Of a stretch of 64,000 bases of DNA, positions 16,851 to 25,654 are shown piece after piece (position 1 is the first letter of the stretch; each line of letters starts with the position of its first letter). The notes beneath the pieces are model-generated. The model made no database searches, was not told the origin of the DNA, and saw only the letters and a list, made by a program, of their open reading frames with translations. Origin of the DNA: Mycolicibacterium tokaiense (GTDB lineage: Bacteria; Actinomycetota; Actinomycetes; Mycobacteriales; Mycobacteriaceae); contig NZ_AP022600.1 of the NCBI RefSeq assembly GCF_010725885.1, forward strand, positions 1,302,001 to 1,366,000, given 5' to 3'. The position numbers and the translations under genes were made by a program.

Positions 16851-18020
16851 TCACACGCGTCCCCTGAGAATCAGGTTCCAGTAGATCCGCGGCAGGCCGT
16901 AGCGGTCGAAGGCCCAGGCGGTGCGACGCGGCGCCAACGGATCCAGAAAAGACGGCAGTGACGACTGCACCGCGCCGGAGCGGTCGAACTCGCCGGCGAT
17001 CAGGCGGTGCGCCTCGGTGGTGATGGGGGCGACGGTGTAGCCGTCGTAGCTGCGCAGCTGTCCGCCGTGGCGCGCCGCCACGAGATTGTCGGCCAGCGTC
17101 GCCACCTGCGGCCGCAGCGCCCCGCCCGAGGGATCAGTCGCCACGGCCGCGCCGTCGCCCAGAGCCCAGACGTCCGGAAACGTGCGGTGGCGTAACGTCT
17201 CCGGGTCGATGTCGACCAGGCCGTGATCGGGGCCGGCCAGCCCGCTGTCGGTGATCCACTGTGGCCCGCGAAACGGCGGCACCAGGTGCAGCATGTCGTA
17301 GCCGAGCTGCTCGGCGCCGTTGATCGTCAGAGTCTGCGCCTGCGGTTGCAGTCCGGTCACCGCCGCTCTGTGCCGGACGTCGACGCCGAGTTCGTCGAGC
17401 CGAGCCTGCAGCCGCACGTCCAGTTCAGGCACCCCGACCAGGCCGGGCCGGTCGACGAGCAGGGTGATGCGGACGCCGGTGCCGGCCCAGTGCGCCGCCG
17501 CCAGGAACAGCGGTTTGATGGTGGTGCCGGTACAGCCGACCGGCGCCCGCGGCACGGTGAAAACCGCGTGCCGACCGGCGGGAAGCGACTGCACCAGCTC
17601 CCACGTCTTTGGTGCGTGATCAAGGTAGTTGCTGGCCACCGCCGGCGAGCGCAGCGCCTCCTCGATGCCGGGCAGCGCATCGTGATCGGGGACCAGGCCG
17701 GCGGCGAGCACCAAGTCGCGGTACCGATACGAGCGGCCGGAGGCGCAGTGCAGGGTGTTGTCCTCGGCCGACACCGACACCGCCGCGTCCCGAAGCCACG
17801 TCACACCCTTCGGGGTCACCGAGCGCTGGGTGCGCTCGGCCGCCCGCATCGACGCCTGACCGCCGCCGACATACGACAGCAGCGGACGGTACGTGTGGAC
17901 TGTCTGGGGTTCCACGACGCCGATGCCGATGACGCCCTTGCGCTGCAGACGTGCCGCGGTGCTGATCCCCGCATTGCCGCCGCCGACGATCAGCACATCG
18001 AACGAGCCGTCAGATTCCAT
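16851..18020 (-). CDS. NAD(P)/FAD-dependent oxidoreductase, sulfide:quinone reductase-like
   Basis: 389 residues. The first dinucleotide fold opens with VLIVGGGNAGISTAARL. The second segment around TVPRAPVGCTGTTIKPLFLA corresponds to the P-x-K-C-x-G region of sulfide:quinone oxidoreductases and keeps one cysteine. DVWALGDGAAV is the second FAD motif. The C-terminal amphipathic stretch (RYGLPRIYWNLILRGRV) resembles the membrane-docking end of human-type SQR. Probably a membrane-associated quinone-reducing flavoprotein; sulfide as substrate is inferred. Confidence 0.78.
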   Translation of the reverse strand: MESDGSFDVLIVGGGNAGISTAARLQRKGVIGIGVVEPQTVHTYRPLLSYVGGGQASMRAAERTQRSVTPKGVTWLRDAAVSVSAEDNTLHCASGRSYRYRDLVLAAGLVPDHDALPGIEEALRSPAVASNYLDHAPKTWELVQSLPAGRHAVFTVPRAPVGCTGTTIKPLFLAAAHWAGTGVRITLLVDRPGLVGVPELDVRLQARLDELGVDVRHRAAVTGLQPQAQTLTINGAEQLGYDMLHLVPPFRGPQWITDSGLAGPDHGLVDIDPETLRHRTFPDVWALGDGAAVATDPSGGALRPQVATLADNLVAARHGGQLRSYDGYTVAPITTEAHRLIAGEFDRSGAVQSSLPSFLDPLAPRRTAWAFDRYGLPRIYWNLILRGRV

Positions 18021-18078
18021 CTAGCACAGTTACCCGGGATCGGGGCGGACACACGGGCACACGCGCCCCGTGTGCTAG

Positions 18079-18094
18079 TAATGGGTGCACATTA
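18079..18094. promoter_or_regulatory. TetR-type operator before sulfatase (TAATGGGTGCACATTA)
   Basis: An imperfect 16-bp inverted repeat with arms TAATG and CATTA, 29 bp upstream of the sulfatase ATG. It matches 21076-21091 at 13 of 16 positions. That second copy sits between the TetR gene and the GAP-family gene, so both promoters are likely targets of the same TetR protein. Confidence 0.7.
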
Positions 18095-18123
18095 AAAATG
18101 TTCCTCGGAGCCGACGAGAGTTG

Positions 18124-20322
18124 ATGATGCACACAGACCCTCCTGCCGCGAGCCTGTCGGCCCCCAATGTGGTCATGATCGTGCTGGACGATCTCGGCTT
18201 CGCGCAGTTGGGCTGCTACGGCTCGAGCATCCAGACTCCGGCCATCGACCGGCTCGCTCGCAACGGGCTCCGGTACAACCGCTTCCACGTCACCGGGCTG
18301 TGTTCGCCAACCCGCGCCTCCTTGCTCACCGGACGAAACCACCACTCCGTCGGGATGGGATTTCTTGCCGACATCCCGAGCGCGCATCCGGGCTACACCG
18401 GCAAGATCCCCGCTTCGGTCCCCACGCTGCCACGCGTCCTTCGCGATTCCGGCTGGAGCACGATGGCTGTCGGGAAGTGGCACCTGGCGCCGCGGGGCGA
18501 ACGGACGAGTGCCGGCCCGTTCACCCGCTGGCCACTGGGACTCGGGTTCGAGCGCTACTACGGTTTTCTCCTCGGCGACGCCAATCACTGGGACCCACAA
18601 CTGGTCCGAGACAACACCTATCTCGACGGACCCGACGTCCGCCCAGCCGGCTACCACTTGACCGAGGATCTCACCGACGAGGCCATCAGAATGGTGGTCA
18701 GCCAGCAGCAGTCGGCACCCGGTAAGCCGTTCTTCCTCTACTTCGCCACTGGGGCGATGCACTCACCACACCATGTCCACAAGAGTTGGGCCGACGCCTA
18801 CACAGGCCGATTCGATGCCGGATGGGACGTGTGGCGCGACGAGGTGTTCGCCCGCCAGGTCGCCGAAGGTGTGGTGCCCGCAGGCGCCACACTCACCGAG
18901 CGGCCCGCATGGGTGCCGGCGTGGAACACCCTCACCACAGAAGAACGCGCCGTGTACGCGCGGATGCACGAGGTGTACGCCGGCTTTCTCAGTCATACCG
19001 ACGCCCAGATCGACCGATTGATTCGCGCACTCGAAGAACTCGATGTTCTGGACAACACCATCGTTATCGTCCTGTCCGACAATGGGGCGAGCGCCGAGGG
19101 AGGGGTCGCCGGAACCAGCAATGAACACCGGTTCACCCATCGGGTGCCAGAGGCGCCGGCTGACAACATCGACCGCCTACCGGATTGGGGCGGCACGGCC
19201 GGGTATCCGCACTATGCGTGGGGCTGGGCGTGGGCAGGCAACACCCCATTTCGGCTGTGGAAGCGGTATGCGTGGCTGGGCGGCACGCGGGTTCCACTGA
19301 TCGTGCACTGGCCGCACGGTGTCCACGACGCCGGCGGTGTCCGTTCTCAGTTCGCACACGCTATCGACATCATGCCAACAGTGTTGGAGGCCTGCGGAGT
19401 TCAGCGGCGCGATCCGGTCCACGGTGCGAGCTTGCTGCCGACATTCGACGAATCATCGGCGCCGGCGCCTCGATCAACCCAGTACTTCGAAGTCGTGGGT
19501 TCCCGATCCATCGTCAGCGATGGCTGGAAGGCTACGACCGACCATGTGAGCCAGGGAGTCATGGACGAGGAGATACTGCTCCAGGGTAGCCGCGACTTCG
19601 CCGCTGACCGATGGTCCCTGTTTCGGGCCGACGACTTCTCCGAAGCTCACGACATCTCGGCGGAACACCCTGAGGTGGTTTCGAGATTGACCACCCAATG
19701 GATGGCCGAGGCTGCCCGCTATGACGTTCTGCCACTCACAGATTCGCTTGTGGCACGCGCGGCGGAGATGGTCTGGCCCGTGTTCCCGCCGGGGCAGCGG
19801 GTGGTGTTGCGCCCCGCCGGCGGTCCGGTCGCCGATGAGGCACTTCCCTTGCTGTACAGCAGGCTGTCCGCCGATGTCGTCGTCCCCTCCGGGGCAGCCA
19901 ACGGTGTGTTGTTTGCGATCGGGAACTGGACCGGGGGGCTCGCGGCGTACGTGATCGAGTCCAGGCTGCACATCGCCATCGCCGCACCGGGCGGCGATCT
20001 CCGGGTGCGAGGCGATCGGCTGCTGACGGAGGGCCGCCACACCGTAGGCTGCCGGCTGCATCGCCTCCACGGCGAGACCCGGGTGGAAGCCGTGGTCGAC
20101 AACGCCGTCGTCGGGTTCACGACGGCCCCGTTGACACTGCCGCATGTCTGGCAGCACGGCGGAACATCGATGCTGTTGGGACGAGACCGCGGGCTGCCGG
20201 TGTGTGACGACTACCAACCCCCGTTCGCGTGGAACGGCGAATTATTCTCCGTGACGGTGGAATCCGATCTGGAATCGCTACCGGGCCGCGAACTCCTCGA
20301 AGCGGCACTCAAGTCTGAGTGA
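18124..20322 (+). CDS. arylsulfatase-family sulfatase
   Basis: 732 residues from the ATG at 18124 (GAGAG at 18115-18120); in-frame GTG 18085 would run into the operator. The sulfatase domain starts at once (VVMIVLDDLGFAQLGCYGS, metal Asp pair). The formylglycine motif C-S-P-T-R is at 60-64 and TGRN follows. Later metal ligands are in IVLSDNGASAEGG. The C-terminal part (LLGRDRGLPVCDDYQPPF) matches the large AtsA/AtsD-type mycobacterial arylsulfatases. Activation needs a formylglycine-generating enzyme that is not in this window. No signal peptide, so probably cytosolic sulfate-ester cleavage. Confidence 0.9.
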   Translation: MMHTDPPAASLSAPNVVMIVLDDLGFAQLGCYGSSIQTPAIDRLARNGLRYNRFHVTGLCSPTRASLLTGRNHHSVGMGFLADIPSAHPGYTGKIPASVPTLPRVLRDSGWSTMAVGKWHLAPRGERTSAGPFTRWPLGLGFERYYGFLLGDANHWDPQLVRDNTYLDGPDVRPAGYHLTEDLTDEAIRMVVSQQQSAPGKPFFLYFATGAMHSPHHVHKSWADAYTGRFDAGWDVWRDEVFARQVAEGVVPAGATLTERPAWVPAWNTLTTEERAVYARMHEVYAGFLSHTDAQIDRLIRALEELDVLDNTIVIVLSDNGASAEGGVAGTSNEHRFTHRVPEAPADNIDRLPDWGGTAGYPHYAWGWAWAGNTPFRLWKRYAWLGGTRVPLIVHWPHGVHDAGGVRSQFAHAIDIMPTVLEACGVQRRDPVHGASLLPTFDESSAPAPRSTQYFEVVGSRSIVSDGWKATTDHVSQGVMDEEILLQGSRDFAADRWSLFRADDFSEAHDISAEHPEVVSRLTTQWMAEAARYDVLPLTDSLVARAAEMVWPVFPPGQRVVLRPAGGPVADEALPLLYSRLSADVVVPSGAANGVLFAIGNWTGGLAAYVIESRLHIAIAAPGGDLRVRGDRLLTEGRHTVGCRLHRLHGETRVEAVVDNAVVGFTTAPLTLPHVWQHGGTSMLLGRDRGLPVCDDYQPPFAWNGELFSVTVESDLESLPGRELLEAALKSE

Positions 20323-20331
20323 ATGTCACGC

Positions 20332-21063
20332 TCACGACTCCAGTGCCTCGAGAGTCTGCGGTGACGCCGGCGCGCGAATGATCGCCGTCAGCGAATCGAT
20401 GAGGTCTGACACGAACACCGCTGTGGGCAACACCTCGGTGGCGGTCACCCACTGCCGCTGGTGGTCCGCCAGCGCGTTCAAGCTACTGGTGTAGACAAAT
20501 CGAAGCCGCGTCGTGGCAACCACCTCGGGCAGATGCGAAAGATGGCTCCAGATCAGCTGATTGAGCCTTTGACCATGCTCGGTCAGTGACGGATCGGCCA
20601 AGATCCAGGCGTGTCCACCGGGTTCGGTGTACCCACGAAAGAGCAGCTGCGCCACCAACTCGACATGCCTCTCTCCCCGCTCGATGCTGCTCACCTGGGG
20701 GAGCACCAAGGCTGCGAGGAGTGCTGTGAGCTCAGGCGGTTGACCGGCCGATACCGCCTGGTCGAGCAACCGGCCCCGATCTGCATCGATCCGTTCGAGA
20801 CGGTCGGCGAGTATGGCTTTGACCAGGTCATCCTTGGAGCCGAAGTGGTAGTTCACCACCGCGGCGTTGCTCTGCCCCGCGGCGAGTCGGATCTCGTTGA
20901 GGCTGACGGCAGCGATCCCTCGATCGGCAAACATGGTTTCCGCAACGGTGATGAGCTTGAGCCGCGTCTCTTCTCCGCTGCTGTTGCGGCCGCGTCTGCG
21001 CGGATGTTCCCGAACGGGACCTGACTCCGGGGGCATCGCCCGATCGTACGCAGCCCACTTCAC
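20332..21063 (-). CDS. TetR/AcrR family regulator of the sulfatase locus
   Basis: 243 residues. The HTH is at about residues 52-78 (AAVSLNEIRLAAGQSNAAV, then VNYHFGSKDDLV), followed by a long helical ligand domain with a C-terminal extension. GTG at 21063 is used; the ATG at 21036 (MPPESGPVREHP) is equally possible. It is convergent with the sulfatase (9 bp between stops) and divergent from the GAP-family gene. Its operator copies at 18079 and 21076 place sulfatase, membrane protein and esterase under one control. Confidence 0.87.
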   Translation of the reverse strand: MKWAAYDRAMPPESGPVREHPRRRGRNSSGEETRLKLITVAETMFADRGIAAVSLNEIRLAAGQSNAAVVNYHFGSKDDLVKAILADRLERIDADRGRLLDQAVSAGQPPELTALLAALVLPQVSSIERGERHVELVAQLLFRGYTEPGGHAWILADPSLTEHGQRLNQLIWSHLSHLPEVVATTRLRFVYTSSLNALADHQRQWVTATEVLPTAVFVSDLIDSLTAIIRAPASPQTLEALES

Positions 21064-21075
21064 GGTTCATGTATA

Positions 21076-21091
21076 TAATGAGGACACATTA
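21076..21091. promoter_or_regulatory. TetR-type operator (TAATGAGGACACATTA)
   Basis: A 16-bp inverted repeat (arms TAATG/CATTA plus matching inner G and C) 12 bp upstream of the TetR start and 32 bp upstream of the ATG of the GAP-family gene. It overlaps a TATATAAT-like stretch on the plus strand that could be a -10 element. Confidence 0.7.
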
Positions 21092-21123
21092 ATTCGATGA
21101 ACGTCGAGGGGACCGGACACACG

Positions 21124-21765
21124 ATGTGGGTGGAGTTGACGTCCCTGGCACTGGTCATCGCCGTGTCACCGGCCTCGGTTGTTCCAGCGATCCTGATGCT
21201 ACACACACCTCGTCCATTGGCAGCCGGGTGGGCGTTCGCCGCAGGCTGGTCTTTCTCGTTGGTGGTGGCAACCGGCCTGTTCATCCGAATCTCCGGGCGG
21301 TTCAACGATGGCGGCAACTCTCCGCCGCACTGGCTGCGACCAGCAACACTGGTACTGGCGGTGCTTCTGATCCTCACCGGACTTGTCACCTGGATGCGAC
21401 GGGGACGCAGTTCACGCGCCCCGGCATGGCTGCGTGCCGTGGATTCGGTGACTCCTTGGCGAGCCCTGGCAGCCGCGCCGGTCCTGGTGTCACTGAATCC
21501 CAAAGTACTCTCCGCCTGTGCTGCAGCAGGTTTCACTCTTGCAGCGACCGAGAAGGCGAGCTCCTCTCACTGGGGTGGTGCGATAGGTTTTGCCCTGCTT
21601 GCCAGCGTGACGGTGATACTGCCGGTGCTCAGCTACGCCGTATGGCGTGAGCGCATGGACGGACCCTTACAACGGCTCAAGGTCGGGATGGAGCGACACA
21701 ACGCCGCGATACTGGCTGTGATTCTCCTCGTTGTGGGTCTGATGTTGTTGCTGCAAGCAGTGTGA
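21124..21765 (+). CDS. GAP/Sap-family (sulfolipid-1-addressing type) membrane protein
   Basis: 213 residues and about six membrane segments. The opening MWVELTSLALVIAVSPASVVPAI and PRPLAAGWAFAAGWSF match the Sap/GAP family (PF11139), whose known members help move sulfolipid-1 or glycopeptidolipids across the mycobacterial envelope. ATG at 21124 is chosen because family members open with M-W and because GAGGGG lies at 21106-21111; ATG 21097 is the alternative. The stop nearly abuts the esterase gene. A link to export or import of a sulfated or acylated molecule is inferred from the sulfatase next door. Confidence 0.75.
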   Translation: MWVELTSLALVIAVSPASVVPAILMLHTPRPLAAGWAFAAGWSFSLVVATGLFIRISGRFNDGGNSPPHWLRPATLVLAVLLILTGLVTWMRRGRSSRAPAWLRAVDSVTPWRALAAAPVLVSLNPKVLSACAAAGFTLAATEKASSSHWGGAIGFALLASVTVILPVLSYAVWRERMDGPLQRLKVGMERHNAAILAVILLVVGLMLLLQAV

Positions 21766-21785
21766 CGATGCAAAGGAGAACAGCT

Positions 21786-22700
21786 GTGCCTGAACTCAAC
21801 TCGCACCGCGTAAGCCGACGACTGGTCGCGCTCCAGAAGCTGATGCTGTTGGTGACAGCGAATTCGGACGGCGCCCACGACATCGAGAAGACCCGCAGAA
21901 TCACCCGAACGATGGAGTCGTTGCAGCGGCACACGCGCGGGGTCCAGGAGACCACCGCCATGGTGGCCGGCGTGCCCGTTCGGTGGTTCCGTCCGGCCCG
22001 GACCGCCGCAGGGTTGATCTTCCATGTCCACGGCGGGGCCTTCGTTGCCGGCAGTTCCCTGGCAGCCCGGGCTCACAGCGAGTTGGCCAGGTCACAAGGC
22101 GTGGAGCTGGTCAGTGTTGATTACCGACTGGCACCCGAGCATCCGTCTCCCGCTGGACTGGATGACCTGTGGGCGGTCTACTCCGAGGTGGCGCGCGACC
22201 GACCCACGGTCATCATGGGGGAATCCGCCGGAGGTGGACTGGCCATGTCGCTGGTTCGTCGCGTGCTCGATCGCGGCGCCGCCGCACCCGAAGGTCTGGT
22301 GACGATGTTTCCGTGGGCGGACCTGACCAACACGTCTGACAGCTTCCTGCGGAACGAACAGCGCGACCTGCTTTCCCGCAAAGGCCTGTCACGCAGCGCA
22401 GTCGCCTACGCAGGTGACCACGATCTCACGGACCCGCTGGTGTCACCGCTCTACGGCACCTTTGCGGACTTTCCCGCCACGCTGATCATCGTGGGTACGC
22501 ATGACTGTCTACTCGACGATTCGCGACGGGCCGCGGCGCGCATGCGGGCGGCCGGTGTGGACGCCACCCTCATCGAGGTGGCCGGCGGGTTCCACGGTTT
22601 CGTCCTCTTGCCTGTTCCGGAATCCAGAGAAGCACGGCGGCGGATATCGTCCTTCGTCGGCACAGTTCTCAGCCAAGGGTCGAGGTCGCCCGGGGTCTAA
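21786..22700 (+). CDS. HSL-type alpha/beta hydrolase (esterase/lipase)
   Basis: 304 residues. The oxyanion motif HVHGGAFVAG, the nucleophile GESAGG, the Asp of VGTHDCLLDDSRR and the His of GGFHGF form a complete hormone-sensitive-lipase catalytic set. VDYRLAPEHPSPAGLDD is also diagnostic. GTG at 21786 has AGGAGA six bases upstream; the GTG at 21762 would lack one. Coupled to the GAP-family gene and thus part of the sulfatase regulon. Convergent by 4 bp with the next gene. Confidence 0.88.
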   Translation: MPELNSHRVSRRLVALQKLMLLVTANSDGAHDIEKTRRITRTMESLQRHTRGVQETTAMVAGVPVRWFRPARTAAGLIFHVHGGAFVAGSSLAARAHSELARSQGVELVSVDYRLAPEHPSPAGLDDLWAVYSEVARDRPTVIMGESAGGGLAMSLVRRVLDRGAAAPEGLVTMFPWADLTNTSDSFLRNEQRDLLSRKGLSRSAVAYAGDHDLTDPLVSPLYGTFADFPATLIIVGTHDCLLDDSRRAAARMRAAGVDATLIEVAGGFHGFVLLPVPESREARRRISSFVGTVLSQGSRSPGV

Positions 22701-23605
22701 CCCGCCCAGCTGCGCAGCAGCGCCCGCGTCCGCGCCCGCCCCTCCGCCGACCGCTCGTACGTCGCACCGACGAACTCGTCCACGCCGGCGTCCCGCAGCG
22801 CGTCCAGTCGCTCGGACACCTCGGACTCCGAGCCGATCAGCGCTGCGTCCTCCGGTCCCGCGAAACCTTCCCGATCCAGCATCGCCCGGTAGGACGGCAG
22901 CTGGCCGTACATCGCAAACTGCTTGGCCGCCGTCGCGCGCGCGCCTGCCACATCGTCGGTGACACTGATCGGTAGCGCCGCCACTACCCGAGCCTTTCTC
23001 CCCACTTCGGCGGCAGCAGACCGGATCACGGGCCCGATGTGCGATCCCAACGTCTGCGGCCCGGTCATCCACGTCACCGTCCCTGCGGTCCTGCGGCCCG
23101 CCAGCTTGAGCATCTGCGGACCCAGCGCGGCGATGTAGACGTCCGGGGCCGGGGCATCGGGGATCATGACGGAACCGCGGGTGGTCACCAACTCTCCTGC
23201 CGCGTCGGCGGGCTCGCCGTTGAGCAGCGGTAGCAGCCCGTTTAGGTATTCGTTCATCCGCCGGATCGGTTTGCCCCAGGAAATGCCCCACATGCCTTCG
23301 GTGACGGCGGCGTGGGTCATGCCGATCCCGAGGGTGAAGCGTCCTCCCGCAATCGCATTCAGGGTGAGCACGCGCTGAGCCATCAGCATCGGGTGCTGGT
23401 TTTGGATGGGCAGGACGCCGGTGCCCACACCGATGTCGGGCACCTCGCGAAATGCCACCGCCAGGGCAGTCAGCAGGTCCCGCTCATACGGCAGCTGTGT
23501 GCTCCACACCCTGGCGAAGCCCTCGTCGCGCAACATCGCCAGTTGCGCGACGTAGGTGTCGATGGAAAACGGATCACCGGTGTATTCGAGCATGCTGATC
23601 TGCAT
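22697..23605 (-). CDS. LLM class F420-dependent oxidoreductase
   Basis: 302 residues from the ATG at 23605 with GGGAG just upstream. A luciferase-like barrel (VWSTQLPYERDLLTAL, GIGTGVLPIQNQHPMLMAQR-like segment at 23372-23431, GRFTLGIGMTHAAVTEGMWG, VYIAALGPQMLKLAGRRTAG) of the kind mycobacteria use with F420. The SEVSERLDALRDAGVDEF end is typical. It is divergent from the split-barrel gene with 30 bp between starts, so they share a promoter region. Substrate unknown. Confidence 0.85.
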   Translation of the reverse strand: MQISMLEYTGDPFSIDTYVAQLAMLRDEGFARVWSTQLPYERDLLTALAVAFREVPDIGVGTGVLPIQNQHPMLMAQRVLTLNAIAGGRFTLGIGMTHAAVTEGMWGISWGKPIRRMNEYLNGLLPLLNGEPADAAGELVTTRGSVMIPDAPAPDVYIAALGPQMLKLAGRRTAGTVTWMTGPQTLGSHIGPVIRSAAAEVGRKARVVAALPISVTDDVAGARATAAKQFAMYGQLPSYRAMLDREGFAGPEDAALIGSESEVSERLDALRDAGVDEFVGATYERSAEGRARTRALLRSWAG

Positions 23606-23635
23606 GCTCCCAGTGTGCACACCTAGCCTGAACAC

Positions 23636-24028
23636 ATGGTGGCACTCCCCGAAAAGTTCACCGAAGCCGACGTCGCACGGTTGGCGACGGTCGGCCAGGA
23701 CGGCCAGCCGCACCTGGTCCCCATCGTCTTCGCCGTACGCCAGAACACCATCGTGACGGCCGTGGACGGCAAGCCCAAGTCCACGACCAGACTCAAGCGC
23801 CTGGCCAACATCACCGCCAACCCCAAGGTCAGCCTGCTGGTGGATCATTACGGCCGGGACTGGTCCCAGCTGTGGTGGGTCCGCGTCGACGGCGTGGCCA
23901 CCATCACCGAGGATGCCGCAGCCCTGGACGCACTGCGGGTCAAATACCCTCAATACCAGCAGGTTCCGCTGCACGGCCCCGTCATCGAGATCTCGGTGGA
24001 GCGCGTGGCGACCTGGGGATTAGCCTGA
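23636..24028 (+). CDS. PPOX-class F420-dependent oxidoreductase (TIGR03668 type)
   Basis: 130 residues, a compact split barrel: EADVARLATVGQDGQPHLVPIVFA, VDGKPKSTTRLKRLANI, NPKVSLLVDHYGRDWSQLWWVRVDG and EISVERVATWGLA. This pattern is characteristic of the small mycobacterial FDOR-B-like enzymes that bind F420. It is followed by the PaiB-like gene after 5 bp, giving two split-barrel proteins in a row. Confidence 0.87.
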   Translation: MVALPEKFTEADVARLATVGQDGQPHLVPIVFAVRQNTIVTAVDGKPKSTTRLKRLANITANPKVSLLVDHYGRDWSQLWWVRVDGVATITEDAAALDALRVKYPQYQQVPLHGPVIEISVERVATWGLA

Positions 24029-24033
24029 CCACC

Positions 24034-24639
24034 ATGTACGTACCACCGGCCAACCGCCTCGACGACCACCGGGAGATCCGCGCGCTGGTGGCCGCGGCGG
24101 GCACCGCCGACTTCGTGACCGTCGACAACGGTGTGCCGGTCTCGACGCTGCTGCCCGTCGTCTGGGAGGGCGACACGGTGATCGCCCACATCGCCAAGGC
24201 CAACCCGCAGTGGCGCAGCATCACCGACGGTGCGCCGGCCCTGCTGATCTGCACCGGGCCGCAGGCCTACATCAGCCCGTCCTGGTACGCGACCAAGGCC
24301 GAACACGGTCGCGTCGTCCCCACCTGGAACTACAGCGCCGTGCACCTCACCGGCACCGTGACCCTGCACCACGACCCGGACTGGCTGCGCACCGCCGTCG
24401 ACACCCTGACCGGCCGCCATGAAGACCCCCGCGAGCAGCCCTGGCACACCACCGACGCTCCGGAGCAGTACATCCGGGGTCAGCTGAACGGCATCGTGGG
24501 TATCGAGGTCACCGTCCACACCGTCGAGGGCAAGGCCAAACTCAGCCAGAACCGCTCGACGGCCGACCAGCAGGGCGTCATCGCCGGGCTCCGACACGAC
24601 GGCCACACCGCGGTGGCGCGGGCCATGGAGACGCGATGA
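24034..24639 (+). CDS. PaiB-family FMN-binding protein
   Basis: 201 residues, full length for PaiB. MYVPPANRLDD at the start, HIAKANPQWRSI, AYISPSWYATKAEHGRVVPTWNYSAVHLTG and EGKAKLSQNRS at the end are the family's conserved blocks. Named a negative regulator of sporulation genes in Bacillus, PaiB proteins are flavin-binding split barrels without a DNA-binding domain; an enzymatic role is more likely here. ATG overlap (ATGA at 24636) couples it to the CorA-type gene. Confidence 0.87.
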   Translation: MYVPPANRLDDHREIRALVAAAGTADFVTVDNGVPVSTLLPVVWEGDTVIAHIAKANPQWRSITDGAPALLICTGPQAYISPSWYATKAEHGRVVPTWNYSAVHLTGTVTLHHDPDWLRTAVDTLTGRHEDPREQPWHTTDAPEQYIRGQLNGIVGIEVTVHTVEGKAKLSQNRSTADQQGVIAGLRHDGHTAVARAMETR

Positions 24640-25634
24640 CCCCGCCGGGATGCGAACTGCAGGGGCGGGTCTGGAAAGCGGGGAAACCACAGCAGGAGTT
24701 CGAGTTCGACCGGATCTCGGACTACCTGACCGAACCGGACACCCTGGTCTGGGTGGACATGTTCGACCCCGACCACGACGCCCTGGCTGCCCTGGCCCAG
24801 GAACTCGGTCTCAACGTCTGGGCCGTCGAGGACGCGGTGGCGCCATCGGAACGGGTGAAGGCCACGGTCTACCCCAGCCACACCTTCTTCACGGTCTACG
24901 CGGTCACGATGGAGACCCCCACCGACGAGCCGAAGGCCCTGCTGACCAAACACCGCATCTCGGCATTCGTCCTGAAGAACGCACTGGTGACAGTGCGGCT
25001 CGCCCCGCAGTGGGACATCCATGAGGTGCTGCGCCGCTGGGACGACCTGGGCGGTCAGCAGTACGGCGTGAGCGCGCTGGTGCACGGCCTGCTGGACGTG
25101 GTGGTGGACGGCCACTTCGACGCCGTGCAGGTACTCGACGACGGGATCGAGGACCTGGAGGACACCCTGTTCGACCCGCCGAAACGCGATGCCAACATCC
25201 AGCGCCGCAGCTTTGCCCTGCGCAAGGACCTGGTGAACCTGCGCCGGGTGGTGCTGCCGATGCGCGAGGTGGTCAACACCATTCAACATCACCGCGCCGA
25301 GACCCACCGGGCCCCGGAACTGGACCCGCTGTACACCGACCTCTACGACCATGTGCTGCGCGCCACCGAGTGGACCGAATCGCTGCGCGACATGATCACC
25401 ACGGTGTTCGAGACCAACCTCTCCCTACAGGACGCGCGGCTGAACACGGTGATGAAAAAGCTCACCGGCTGGGCCGCCATCATCGCGGTCCCGACCGCCA
25501 TCACCGGCTTCTACGGGCAGAACGTCCCCTACCCCGGTTTCGACTCCTGGAGTGGGTTTGTCGCCAGTTCGGCACTCATCGTTTTCCTGGTGGTCGTCCT
25601 CTATGTGGCATTCCGTCGCCGAGACTGGCTGTAA
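24636..25634 (+). CDS. corA: CorA-family metal ion transporter
   Basis: 332 residues. A large cytosolic N-terminal funnel (DTLVWVDMFDPDHDAL) and long helix (LRKDLVNLRRVVLPMREVVNT) lead into two C-terminal membrane segments. The selectivity loop reads YGQNVPYPG, so the usual G-M-N is G-Q-N here. The second TM (ALIVFLVVVLYVAFRR) ends in a basic tail. Pentameric Mg2+/Co2+ uptake is known for the family; the changed loop makes ion preference uncertain. Cotranscribed with PaiB. Confidence 0.88.
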   Translation: MTPPGCELQGRVWKAGKPQQEFEFDRISDYLTEPDTLVWVDMFDPDHDALAALAQELGLNVWAVEDAVAPSERVKATVYPSHTFFTVYAVTMETPTDEPKALLTKHRISAFVLKNALVTVRLAPQWDIHEVLRRWDDLGGQQYGVSALVHGLLDVVVDGHFDAVQVLDDGIEDLEDTLFDPPKRDANIQRRSFALRKDLVNLRRVVLPMREVVNTIQHHRAETHRAPELDPLYTDLYDHVLRATEWTESLRDMITTVFETNLSLQDARLNTVMKKLTGWAAIIAVPTAITGFYGQNVPYPGFDSWSGFVASSALIVFLVVVLYVAFRRRDWL

Positions 25635-25654
25635 GACCGGCTAAGGTGCCCGCC

